This document shows positions 1 to 6,989 of a DNA stretch of 6,989 nt, one piece after another. A program made the translations under genes and the position numbers. This DNA is from Bacteroidota bacterium. GTDB lineage: Bacteria; Bacteroidota; Bacteroidia; Bacteroidales; B18-G4. Positions within the stretch are counted from its first letter, which is position 1. Each line of letters opens with the position of its first letter. The stretch spans positions 1-6,989 of the forward strand of contig DAOVZP010000089.1 of the NCBI GenBank assembly GCA_030635045.1. The letters are read 5' to 3'. The notes under the pieces are model-generated. The model saw only the letters and a program-made list of their open reading frames with translations, ran no database searches and had not been told where the DNA came from.

Positions 1-258
1 CTTGGCAGCAAACGCTTTCAAATGTTCCTGCTAATTATCTTCCTTGCAGGTTTCGAATATATGAGCATCCCGTTAAGCAGATTTTTTTTTACGCTCATAA
101 CAGGCTTTCCCAACCCGGCCTTTATCAAGTTCGGCACAGCATATACCATCCTGAGTTTCTTTTTCTTTGGTACGCTTGGCGGCTTGCTTGGCTACGGAAT
201 GAACAGCGTTAAAACATCATTCAGAAAATCGGACAATGAACAGGAAACAACTGAATAG
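1..258 (+). CDS. 3' end of an unidentified membrane protein (5' truncated by window edge)
   Basis: The reading frame is already open at base 1, seven codons before the first ATG at 22, so this is most likely the C-terminal part of a longer protein. An independent 78-residue protein starting at 22 is possible but has no ribosome-binding signal. Two hydrophobic stretches are visible: one beginning FLLIIFLAGF, and one around YTILSFFFFGTLGGLLGYG, followed by a charged hydrophilic tail (KSDNEQETTE). This fits two transmembrane helices of an inner-membrane protein with a soluble C-terminus. I do not recognise the family. The end of this gene overlaps the start of the longest lipoprotein frame downstream, so it probably belongs to the same operon as the lipoprotein and TonB receptor. 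A run of nine T at 82-90 encodes three Phe residues. Confidence 0.6.
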   Translation, partial: LGSKRFQMFLLIIFLAGFEYMSIPLSRFFFTLITGFPNPAFIKFGTAYTILSFFFFGTLGGLLGYGMNSVKTSFRKSDNEQETTE

Positions 259-1147
259 CATCATGCTTAAATACCGGTGGGTATTATTGCTGGCTGTTAT
301 TTCCACCCTCACCCTATCATGCCAAAAAGATGAGGAAAACAGCCCTCCCCTTATCCGGCTTATCAAAGAAACCGCTTATATTCATTCCGATACCATTATC
401 GCCCCGGGGAACGAGTTCCGGATCAAAGTATTGATGCAAAAAAGCGATCTTAATCTGACCAATTTCCTTATTGATGTTTATACTGATACTGTCAGTCATT
501 ACTTTGATACCGGGATGAACACTGCATATGTCATGTGGGAAGGCCTGTTCATCAAAACGCTAGCTCCGATTGAAGAGTGGAGGTTCACTATACGCGACCG
601 CCTGGGGAATGCCGGTTATACCAGTATCAGCATCGGGATCGATACTTCCGGTGCATATCAGCCATTGATAGAATATTCGCCAATAAACCTGGGGGCTCAG
701 GAAAACCCACAGAAAGAAGCTTGTTATGATATTTCCGACAGCAGTTCATACTTTTATATGGATGCAGCCGGCGATTCCGGCATACAATCCGGTATCGATC
801 TCATCTACTATTACTACGGCATTGAAGATTTCAATACCATCGCATCACCGGGAGCCAACATCGAGGATGGAATATTCGATATCAGCATTACTGACTGGAG
901 CATCAGGAATACAAGCAGGTTCCATAAGGCTGTCATCGATCCCGATGAGTTTATGGAGGCAGGCAATGACAGCATCATCATTGCCAATTACAATGAAGGG
1001 GAAGCCAGGCGGAAGGCAAAAAACCTTGCTCCCGATGACATCTATACTTTCAGGACCCAAAGCGGCCGGCTTGGGATGTTCCTGGTAAAGGAGGTCAATG
1101 GTACAGCAGCAGGAGATATTGTTATCCAAATAAAAACCCAACCATAA
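236..1147 (+). CDS. Predicted surface-exposed lipoprotein of unknown function, upstream of a TonB receptor
   Basis: A 303-residue protein with a basic N-region, a hydrophobic core (WVLLLAVISTLTLS) and a lipobox-like cysteine at residue 29, so a signal peptidase II substrate. The residues after Cys are Q-K-D-E-E, which fits the Bacteroidota lipoprotein export signal (X-K-(D/E)2-X) and predicts display on the cell surface. Two parts can be seen in the mature protein. Residues about 38-140 are strand-rich and look like an Ig-like beta domain. A second region, about 145-303, is Tyr/Asp-rich (DLIYYYYGIEDF) and ends in an alternating strand pattern (DIYTFRTQSGRLGMFLVKEV). I cannot name a family. 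The longest start at 236 overlaps the previous gene by 23 bases. ATG 263, four bases after that gene's stop, would give a compact 20-residue segment to Cys and is equally credible. The receptor starts one base after the stop, which suggests a ligand-capturing partner for it; that role is inference. Confidence 0.85.
   Translation: MNRKQLNSIMLKYRWVLLLAVISTLTLSCQKDEENSPPLIRLIKETAYIHSDTIIAPGNEFRIKVLMQKSDLNLTNFLIDVYTDTVSHYFDTGMNTAYVMWEGLFIKTLAPIEEWRFTIRDRLGNAGYTSISIGIDTSGAYQPLIEYSPINLGAQENPQKEACYDISDSSSYFYMDAAGDSGIQSGIDLIYYYYGIEDFNTIASPGANIEDGIFDISITDWSIRNTSRFHKAVIDPDEFMEAGNDSIIIANYNEGEARRKAKNLAPDDIYTFRTQSGRLGMFLVKEVNGTAAGDIVIQIKTQP
311..337 (+). other. Lipobox and putative lipoprotein surface-export signal
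   Basis: These codons give T-L-S-C followed by Q-K-D-E-E. The Cys codon is at 320-322. The -1 Ser is normal for Bacteroidota lipoboxes; Thr at -3 is less usual, with Leu at -4 and -2. The Lys at +3 followed by acidic residues at +4 to +6 fits the X-K-(D/E)2-X export signal described in Capnocytophaga canimorsus. Surface location is a prediction from that motif. Confidence 0.6.
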
Positions 1148-1148
1148 T

Positions 1149-3455
1149 ATGTTCCGGTTCATAAGCATTATATTGTTCGGGGTTTCCTTGATGGTCTTTC
1201 ATCAGGCAGCTTTAGCAGATGGCGATATCATGCTGAAGGGCCGGGTAAGGGATGCCTATAATAAAAGCGCATTGGCTGATGCCCATGTCATCATTGAAGA
1301 GCTGCAGGCAGGCACGATCACAAACCACAAAGGCATGTTCATCTTCTCCCGGCTTGCACCCGGCACTTACCACCTTAAGATCATGCACATCGGCTACCTG
1401 GATTATACTGAAGTGATCGAATTGGATTCAGCAATAACAGAGCTTACCATCCTGGTAAGGCCCAGGGTTTTTCAGATTGACCCTGTTACGATCACGGCGA
1501 CACTGAATAAAAGAAAGCTCTCCGTTATGCCGGCAAGGCTTGCTGTGATCTCTGCCGGGCTGGTCGAACAACTTCCGGCAAATAATACTGATGATCTGCT
1601 TTCCGGCGTTGCCAATGTATATGTTCACAGGCCCTGGGGAATCTTCTCCAAAAGTGCCAGTGTAAGCATGCGTGGCCTGCCCGGAAGTGCCCGTTCCCTC
1701 ATCCTGCTGGATGGGGTTCCGATGAATAAGGCCGCAGGTGGTTCTGTAAACTGGAATTTAATCGAACCGTATGAGATCGAAGAGATCGAAATAGTTAAAG
1801 GGCCCGGTTCAGCCATTTACGGGAATAATGCGATGTCAGGGGTGGTAAGCATCAACACAAAAAAACCTGATAAGCCCCTTGTAGGTCATGTCAGTACTTT
1901 TGGGGGATCTCTGGGTACTTTCGGAGGTGCATTTAATATTGGAGGCATCGACCTTTACAAGGGGAAAGGCGTTTACTGGAAACTGAACGGCTTCACGCGA
2001 AAAGGAGATGGCTATATTAATGAACCGGAAGAAACCCGTGATTCGCTTGACTCAAAAGTTAACCTTATAGAATACAGTGCCGGGATGCTTGGCGGATATC
2101 GTTTCGATACTGCCACGACACTTGACGTCAGCTATCGGTATTACAATGGCAAATTCGGGACCGGTACCAAAATCTTTGAGGATGAGGGTTCATTCGACCA
2201 TTATAGCAACCATCTTCTTCAATCAAGTTTTGATGCGCAACTTGGAAAATACAAGATTAATACCCGCCTGTATTATCAGCTTGAGAATTTCGACAGGCAG
2301 AATGAAGGTATGAACAGTACAGGAAAATACAAGCTTTCTGATACCAGGACCACAAAACATGATTACGGCTTATGGTTTAACATATCACGGACATTCTTCA
2401 GATATCACCTGTTTACCACCGGCCTTGAGATCAAACAGGGCGACATGGATGCCGCTGAGATCTACCGTACATCAACCGATGATGTCCGGTATGGCGGACA
2501 GCTGGCTTTTGCCGGGATTTTCATTCAGGATGAATTCCGGCTGTTTAGAAAACTTTCTGTTATTGCAGGTCTGAGGTTCGATTATGCAGTCTTTTCCAAT
2601 GGATTTCTCGATGTTTATAATCCTACCAGCAACACCGGCTTTATCAAGGATGTTTCTGATAATTTTGAGAATTATTCCTGGAGTCAATTCAGTCCCAAGC
2701 TTGCCCTGCAATACCAGGTTCTTCACAATGTCGGGATCTATGCTTCTGTCAGCACCGGCTTCATGCCTCCAAAGATCGATGACCTTGTGAGGTCGGGAAA
2801 GATATCCAAAGGCTTCAAGCTAGCCAATCCGGAACTGAAACCGGAAAGCCTCATTAATTATGAGCTTGGGCTCACATGGATGCCGGATAATAAAGTCTCC
2901 ATCGAGCCTTCGGCCTATTATTCCCGGGGGCATGATTTCCAGTATTTCGTTGCTACGGGAGACTCGGTGGAAACCGGCAGCGCCAACCTCAAGCCTGTAC
3001 TTCAGCGCCGGAATATCACCGAGGTTGAGATTGCCGGAGCCGAGATCACAGCCAAATGGAAAATCCTTACAAATCTTGTCTTCACGGCAAACTACAGCAT
3101 AAACCATTCCAGGATCCTTGATTTTCAAGATCCCACAAATGAAGACAAAGATCTTACCGGCAAAGGGCTGATCGAAGTTCCGGTCAGCATGGCCTATGCC
3201 TCCATAAACTGGCAGAATAAGATTGTGAATGTTCTGTTCGACTGGCAATTCATCGGCAAGGAGTGGTATGATGATGAAAACACCCAATATATAAAGCCAC
3301 ATCATGTGCTGAATATCAAGATGAGGAAAAAATTACCTGCAAAGATTGGATTTGCACTCACCATACAAAATATACTGGACGACCTGACTATTGACCGCAA
3401 GGGGAAATTGCCGCCCGGCCGCTTTATCATAGGGGAATTATCATACGGATTCTAA
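1149..3455 (+). CDS. TonB-dependent outer-membrane receptor with carboxypeptidase-regulatory-like N-terminal domain
   Basis: A 768-residue outer-membrane transporter that would import a ligand using energy from TonB-ExbBD. The signal peptide is residues 1-23 (cleavage ALA|DG). Residues about 27-104 form a CarboxypepD_reg-like domain (LKGRVRDAYNKSALADAHV, GTYHLKIMHIGY), an extension typical of Bacteroidota receptors. A TonB-box-like segment, DPVTITAT, lies at 111-118. The plug follows at about 128-238, with SVSMRGLPGS, ILLDGVPMN, IEIVKGPGSAIYGNNAMSGVVSI. The rest is a beta barrel containing NPELKPES (560-567) and ending in an aromatic Phe (GELSYGF), as outer-membrane barrels do. At 768 residues it is the size of siderophore, cobalamin or heme type receptors, not of SusC proteins, and no SusD neighbour is present. 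The ligand cannot be read from sequence. It starts one base after the lipoprotein stop with no Shine-Dalgarno, so the two are probably co-transcribed and may work together. Confidence 0.95.
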   Translation: MFRFISIILFGVSLMVFHQAALADGDIMLKGRVRDAYNKSALADAHVIIEELQAGTITNHKGMFIFSRLAPGTYHLKIMHIGYLDYTEVIELDSAITELTILVRPRVFQIDPVTITATLNKRKLSVMPARLAVISAGLVEQLPANNTDDLLSGVANVYVHRPWGIFSKSASVSMRGLPGSARSLILLDGVPMNKAAGGSVNWNLIEPYEIEEIEIVKGPGSAIYGNNAMSGVVSINTKKPDKPLVGHVSTFGGSLGTFGGAFNIGGIDLYKGKGVYWKLNGFTRKGDGYINEPEETRDSLDSKVNLIEYSAGMLGGYRFDTATTLDVSYRYYNGKFGTGTKIFEDEGSFDHYSNHLLQSSFDAQLGKYKINTRLYYQLENFDRQNEGMNSTGKYKLSDTRTTKHDYGLWFNISRTFFRYHLFTTGLEIKQGDMDAAEIYRTSTDDVRYGGQLAFAGIFIQDEFRLFRKLSVIAGLRFDYAVFSNGFLDVYNPTSNTGFIKDVSDNFENYSWSQFSPKLALQYQVLHNVGIYASVSTGFMPPKIDDLVRSGKISKGFKLANPELKPESLINYELGLTWMPDNKVSIEPSAYYSRGHDFQYFVATGDSVETGSANLKPVLQRRNITEVEIAGAEITAKWKILTNLVFTANYSINHSRILDFQDPTNEDKDLTGKGLIEVPVSMAYASINWQNKIVNVLFDWQFIGKEWYDDENTQYIKPHHVLNIKMRKKLPAKIGFALTIQNILDDLTIDRKGKLPPGRFIIGELSYGF

Positions 3456-3480
3456 TCGTTAAACCATAAAACCAATAATT

Positions 3481-4314
3481 ATGAAGAATGTTTTTACACT
3501 GTTGATGATGTTTGGCATATTAAGTTATTCCTTTGGCCAGGAAGTCATCGTAGGATGGGATTTCCCGGATGGCACTCCCGATCTGATCGCCGATGCAGGC
3601 ATCCCGGAGAATCTCGATAAAGAAATTGCCACTTTCGGGGAGACCGGCGACATACAGTTCAAGAATGGTTTTACAAGCATGGCTGCCCAGGCAACAGACT
3701 GGCATGCAGGTAATATGACCAAAGGCTGGGAAGTCAGCTTTACCACAGCCGGGTATAGTAATCTCACCATCAGCTCAAGGCAATCCTCCGGGGGAAGTGA
3801 CCCCGGCCCCAGGGATTGGATGGTACAGTACAAGACCGATGCCACTGACTGGGCAGATGTTCCCGGGTCCGGATTAACCGTATTAAACGATTGGGAAACC
3901 GGAGTATTGGTGGATCTTACCCTGCCCGAAAGTTGCAATGACAAAGACCTTGTTTACCTGCGCTGGGTCATGGTTTCCGACACTTCAAGCTCCGGGCAGA
4001 TGGTGGGACCTTCAGGAAAAACAAAAATAGATGATATCTATATCAAGGGCGAAAACAGCAGCGATATAAGCGACCTGAGCATATCAGAACCACTTAAAGC
4101 CTGGCCAAACCCTTGTTCAGGCATTCTCTTCCTGGAAACACAAAAGAATATATCTGAAGCCCTTTTGTTCAGTGCTGCCGGCCACCTGGTAAAATCATTT
4201 GATCATGACATCGATCAGATAGATGTATCCTCACAAAGGGAAGGCATGTACATATTGCAATTATTGCTGGACGACGGAAGCAGGTCTCAAACGAAAGTAT
4301 TGGTCAGAAGGTAA
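3481..4314 (+). CDS. Secreted protein with T9SS type A C-terminal sorting domain
   Basis: A 277-residue exported protein. The signal peptide is about residues 1-19 (MKNVFTLLMMFGILSYSFG), leaving an N-terminal Gln. Residues about 22-190 form a beta-rich domain beginning IVGWDFPDGTPD and continuing through KGWEVSFTTAGYSNLTISSRQ, WMVQYKTDATDWADV and KIDDIYIKG. This order resembles the beta-sandwich modules found in many Bacteroidota surface proteins; no catalytic motif is evident. Residues about 205-277 are a T9SS type A sorting domain: KAWPNPCSG, a middle strand AAGHLVKSF, then REGMYILQLLLDDGSRSQTKVLVRR. Such domains direct passage through the type IX system and, in studied species, are removed and replaced by attachment to surface polysaccharide. 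The gene lies 25 bases after the receptor stop with no obvious promoter between, so it is probably last in the same operon. Its function is unknown; binding a ligand or surface glycan is a guess from fold type. Confidence 0.9.
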   Translation: MKNVFTLLMMFGILSYSFGQEVIVGWDFPDGTPDLIADAGIPENLDKEIATFGETGDIQFKNGFTSMAAQATDWHAGNMTKGWEVSFTTAGYSNLTISSRQSSGGSDPGPRDWMVQYKTDATDWADVPGSGLTVLNDWETGVLVDLTLPESCNDKDLVYLRWVMVSDTSSSGQMVGPSGKTKIDDIYIKGENSSDISDLSISEPLKAWPNPCSGILFLETQKNISEALLFSAAGHLVKSFDHDIDQIDVSSQREGMYILQLLLDDGSRSQTKVLVRR

Positions 4315-4347
4315 TTAAATTATAGGCAGGGCAGATGATCAATTCCT
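4315..4347. other. Convergent intergenic gap without a visible terminator
   Basis: Thirty-three bases separate the stop of the T9SS gene (+) from the stop of lptB (-). The stretch is AT-rich at its left end, and I see no GC-rich hairpin followed by a T run on either strand. Transcripts from the two sides may therefore overlap, or end by another mechanism. Confidence 0.5.
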
Positions 4348-5073
4348 CTAACGGCTCAGGGTGAAATTCTCTCCCAGGTAGACTTTACGAACATGTTCAT
4401 CAGCAGCGAGTTCTTCTGCTGTTCCTGCTTTGAGGATACTTCCCTCAAACAAAAGGTATGCACGGTGGGTAATGTTAAGGGTTTCGTGCACATTATGGTC
4501 AGTTATAAGCACGCCAATATTCTTTTCGATCAATTTGGAGACGATGTTCTGGATATCCTCCACGGCGATGGGGTCAACACCGGCAAAAGGCTCATCAAGC
4601 AAGATGAATTGGGGATCAACAGCGAGGGCCCTGGCGATCTCAGTTCTCCTTCTTTCTCCGCCGGAAAGCTGGATACCATAGCTTTTGCGTACCTGCTGCA
4701 GGCCGAATTCTTCAATAAGCAATTCCAGGCGATCTTTCTGTACTGCCCTGGAGAACTTTGTGAACTGGAGTACAGCCCGGATATTATCCTCTACACTCAG
4801 TTTTCTGAAAACCGATGCTTCCTGCGCAAGGTAACCAATGCCTGCCCGGGCACGTTTGTACATTGGATAAGCTGTAATGTCTGTATTGTCGAGGAAAACC
4901 TTTCCTGAATAGGGCTTGATCAGGCCAACGATCATATAAAAGGAAGTCGTTTTCCCTGCTCCGTTAGGCCCGAGTAAACCTACAATCTCCCCCTGGTTTA
5001 CTTCAAATGATACATCCCGGACAACGGTCCGTTTGCCATATTTCTTAATCAGGTTTTCAGTTCGTAATATCAT
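4348..5073 (-). CDS. lptB: LptB, ATPase of the lipopolysaccharide export ABC transporter
   Basis: A 241-residue cytoplasmic ABC ATPase that powers LptFG to extract lipopolysaccharide from the inner membrane and push it along the LptCA bridge to LptDE. All motifs are intact: Walker [10 protein letters not shown] (35-43), Q-loop Gln84, signature LSGGE (136-140), Walker B ILLDEP with catalytic Glu161, and H-loop His193. LptB rather than a generic ABC ATPase is indicated by [15 protein letters not shown] after the Q-loop, by [12 protein letters not shown], by [11 protein letters not shown] and by the C-terminus VYLGENFTL, all close to the E. coli protein as I recall it. The length equals that of E. 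coli LptB. It lies 17 bases downstream of the DUF5686 gene on the same strand and converges with the T9SS gene. The membrane partners LptF/LptG are not in the window. Start ATG 5073 has no Shine-Dalgarno. Confidence 0.97.
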   Translation of the reverse strand: MILRTENLIKKYGKRTVVRDVSFEVNQGEIVGLLGPNGAGKTTSFYMIVGLIKPYSGKVFLDNTDITAYPMYKRARAGIGYLAQEASVFRKLSVEDNIRAVLQFTKFSRAVQKDRLELLIEEFGLQQVRKSYGIQLSGGERRRTEIARALAVDPQFILLDEPFAGVDPIAVEDIQNIVSKLIEKNIGVLITDHNVHETLNITHRAYLLFEGSILKAGTAEELAADEHVRKVYLGENFTLSR

Positions 5074-5081
5074 AGTCAGAC

Positions 5082-5089
5082 CAAAGTTA
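5082..5089 (-). promoter_or_regulatory. Possible Bacteroidota -7 box (TAnnTTTG) before lptB
   Basis: Reading the minus strand, this is TAACTTTG, an exact match to the -7 consensus TAnnTTTG of Bacteroidota housekeeping promoters, lying eight bases before the lptB ATG. I see no TTG-type -33 element at the expected distance upstream (within the end of the DUF5686 gene). A start from this box would give an almost leaderless mRNA. A chance match is quite possible. Confidence 0.2.
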
Positions 5090-5090
5090 A

Positions 5091-6989
5091 TTAAAAAGAA
5101 AATGCTGCTGATATAAACACTCCAAAATTTCTGGAATGATTCGAATCATGATGGCTGAGGCGCCAGATGGCATCAACCCTTATGAACTTAAAGATATTCT
5201 CAACCCCCCCACCTGCCTCATAGTAGGGGGTGTTCTTTTCAACCTGCATGCGCGGGAAGGCAGAGTATGACTTGTTTTCATCTGACAAAGACCCCAAAAG
5301 GGCTCTCCCGTGTATCACTCCCCTCCATTTCAGCTTACGCATCAATGGGATATGATTTAAAAAGAAACCATCGAAGTGATGGGTAAAATACAGGCTGACA
5401 TACTGATCATGTATGAACTCATAATAATTCATAAGGTTGTAGGCATATTCATCAAAAAGATAGGTTTCATTGCCAGGCTGCATCTTTAACAAAGGGTATG
5501 GGAGGATGCCCCAGATCTTGCCAGTTTCAAAAATATATTTCGACCAGCCTATAGACAGTACATTGAACCACTGTTTAATCTGGAGCTGCAACCTGTGGTA
5601 TTCATATTCACTGCCAAACACCCCCGGTATCCCATAGCCATAAACCAATTCAAATATAGGGTACTTGGTACCAATGGTAATGCGCGTAAAGTCGCCAAGG
5701 ATATATCTTTCCTTAAACGCCCAACGGGTCTTGATCTCTATTTCTGCTGAGATAATATTGTCTTCAATTTCCGCAACACCTTCCTCCGGAAAAACAATAA
5801 ACTTTGAATCACCCACGGGGAACAGCTTTCGGTGTGAAAATGTTAAGGTATTTGAAAAGCCTGTTACCCATTCATGCTCATAAGATATCATATACCGTTC
5901 AAGCATCGACAATTTATTGGCCGGATTGCGCCTGAAGAAGACAGCAAAGAAGCTTTCCTGGCTAAATGCATCCTGGCTTTGCCCAAGCTGCACCATATCA
6001 TAGAGATAAGATCCGCTAAGGGTCCGTCGCGGGTTCTTGTCCAGCATGTACAAGAATCCTATTCCAAATTTAAAACGCTTGTCTAAAGTACCATAAGCCA
6101 CATGGCCATCCAGCATAAGCTTATTGCTGAATTGGTTGCTTGTCTGCCCGCCCAGCCTGAAGCGGGCACCTTCAATAGCATTAAAACTCAGCAACTTATA
6201 ATAAGGACCCAGCTCAAAATTACCCCATATATAATAACCATTGATCAGCATATACCCAAGGTCCATATAGGTTTCGAAGAGAGGGAGGGTTTTTATTGAA
6301 TCTATCATCTCATAGATCCCTTGTTCACGGGAGGTAAGGCTGTCATGACGGGCGAGTTGCCAGTACAGATCACCCTTCTCCATTGCATCCTCCTCTACCA
6401 CTACACTTACCGGGCTTTTATAAAAGGCATCATCTTTTGGTTGATTAAACACAAAGTTTTTCGAAGATGTTGAGCGGTGGCCATATACCCCGATGGTTTT
6501 TGACTTTTTGGTAAAGTTAAAGTCGCCCATCAGGTAATCTTTTGTGAGCATCCAGTATTTGCCATCGATCAGGCTGTATTCCTGCCGGATCATGCCGGCA
6601 CTCACAAAGTTCAGGTTCATATCTCCGGCCATCTCCATTTCAACCTCCTTAATGGCATAGGTTGAATCATGGACCCAGAAGGTGCCGGAAAAAGTAAGTT
6701 CCTGCTTACGACGGGGTTTAAACATCAGATGGTAACACCATTGATTATCAATATACATGCTGTCAACCAGGTAATATTTATAGTAAGAAAGGCCAAAATT
6801 GGCTATTGGAGAGATAAAATTCTTTTGAAACAAGGTGATATAGTTATCATAAATATTCACATTGGAGTTCAGGTCTCCGAGGAACTGGGTGATGCTTTCA
6901 TTTTCGACCCCTGAAAGCTTAGAGGCCCGGATGATCTCCAGTCTCTCCTTCGGGCTCTTGCGGTAATAGATCTCTGACATGGTTTCCGA
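5091..6989 (-). CDS. DUF5686-type outer-membrane beta-barrel protein, N-terminus missing (cut by window edge)
   Basis: The frame is open to base 6989, three codons before the ATG at 6980, so the true start lies outside the window; 632 codons are visible. The protein matches what I know of the DUF5686 family, whose members are usually 800 or more residues with a signal peptide and a carboxypeptidase-regulatory-like domain at the missing end. The first part of the visible protein is a periplasmic-type beta region ([42 protein letters not shown]). From about residue 250 comes a long series of amphipathic strands rich in Tyr, Phe and Gly, with family-like segments [34 protein letters not shown] and [19 protein letters not shown]. 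It ends in Phe (FISAAFSF), as outer-membrane barrels do. The molecular role is not known to me. lptB follows 17 bases downstream, so the two may be co-transcribed; a link to outer-membrane assembly is inference. Confidence 0.85.
   Translation of the reverse strand, partial: SETMSEIYYRKSPKERLEIIRASKLSGVENESITQFLGDLNSNVNIYDNYITLFQKNFISPIANFGLSYYKYYLVDSMYIDNQWCYHLMFKPRRKQELTFSGTFWVHDSTYAIKEVEMEMAGDMNLNFVSAGMIRQEYSLIDGKYWMLTKDYLMGDFNFTKKSKTIGVYGHRSTSSKNFVFNQPKDDAFYKSPVSVVVEEDAMEKGDLYWQLARHDSLTSREQGIYEMIDSIKTLPLFETYMDLGYMLINGYYIWGNFELGPYYKLLSFNAIEGARFRLGGQTSNQFSNKLMLDGHVAYGTLDKRFKFGIGFLYMLDKNPRRTLSGSYLYDMVQLGQSQDAFSQESFFAVFFRRNPANKLSMLERYMISYEHEWVTGFSNTLTFSHRKLFPVGDSKFIVFPEEGVAEIEDNIISAEIEIKTRWAFKERYILGDFTRITIGTKYPIFELVYGYGIPGVFGSEYEYHRLQLQIKQWFNVLSIGWSKYIFETGKIWGILPYPLLKMQPGNETYLFDEYAYNLMNYYEFIHDQYVSLYFTHHFDGFFLNHIPLMRKLKWRGVIHGRALLGSLSDENKSYSAFPRMQVEKNTPYYEAGGGVENIFKFIRVDAIWRLSHHDSNHSRNFGVFISAAFSF

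Noticed and set aside
2820..3305. 161-codon open frame on the minus strand inside the TonB receptor gene
   Set aside because: It lies wholly antisense to a clear receptor coding region with family motifs, and its translation shows no domain or signal of its own.
236..3455. A HmuY-HmuR heme uptake pair
   Set aside because: The gene order fits, but I see no HmuY-like sequence in the lipoprotein, and the receptor's NPELKPES and related segments are common to many TonB receptors, so heme cannot be claimed.
1149..3455. A SusC-type glycan receptor of a polysaccharide utilisation locus
   Set aside because: The protein is shorter than typical SusC, no SusD-like gene is adjacent and there are no glycoside hydrolases in the window.
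3525..3944. 139-codon open frame on the minus strand inside the T9SS cargo gene
   Set aside because: It is antisense to a gene with a signal peptide and a sorting domain, and has no start context or motif of its own.
4393..4908. 171-codon open frame on the plus strand across lptB
   Set aside because: It is antisense to lptB, whose ABC motifs are all intact; the plus-strand translation has no recognisable features.
5204..5210. Run of seven C (seven G on the coding strand) in the DUF5686 gene as a phase-variation site
   Set aside because: It encodes part of a Gly-rich segment that fits the family pattern (EAGGGVEN), and the frame is intact on both sides; the run is short.

Overview
The window is a chromosomal segment that looks like a member of the Bacteroidota. 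Four features point there: a secreted protein ending in a type IX secretion (T9SS) sorting domain, a TonB-dependent receptor with an N-terminal carboxypeptidase-regulatory-like extension, a DUF5686-type outer-membrane protein, and start codons without a Shine-Dalgarno motif. No rRNA, tRNA, CRISPR array, insertion sequence or phage gene is visible. Coding density is very high and the largest gap between genes is 33 bases.

Left half (1-4314, + strand): a tightly packed run of four genes. It starts with the 3' end of a membrane protein cut by the window edge. A lipoprotein follows whose reading frame overlaps the end of the first gene. A 768-residue TonB-dependent outer-membrane receptor begins one base after the lipoprotein stop. 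Last comes a 277-residue secreted protein with a beta-rich N-terminal domain and a T9SS type A C-terminal domain, 25 bases after the receptor. The spacing suggests one transcript. The lipoprotein carries a cysteine followed by Q-K-D-E-E, which fits the surface-export signal known from Bacteroidota lipoproteins. The set therefore reads as surface lipoprotein + TonB receptor + surface/secreted cargo: a plausible uptake locus for an unidentified ligand.

Right half (4348-6989, - strand): two genes convergent with the first set. The upstream one, running off the right edge, is a DUF5686-type beta-barrel protein lacking its N-terminal part. Seventeen bases downstream is lptB, the ATPase of the lipopolysaccharide export machine, with every ABC motif intact. 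The two are probably co-transcribed, although a TAnnTTTG-like box just before lptB could give it a separate start.

Most of the window is ordinary envelope biology. The part most worth following is the four-gene cassette, because neither its ligand nor the roles of the lipoprotein, the first membrane protein and the T9SS cargo can be read from sequence alone.
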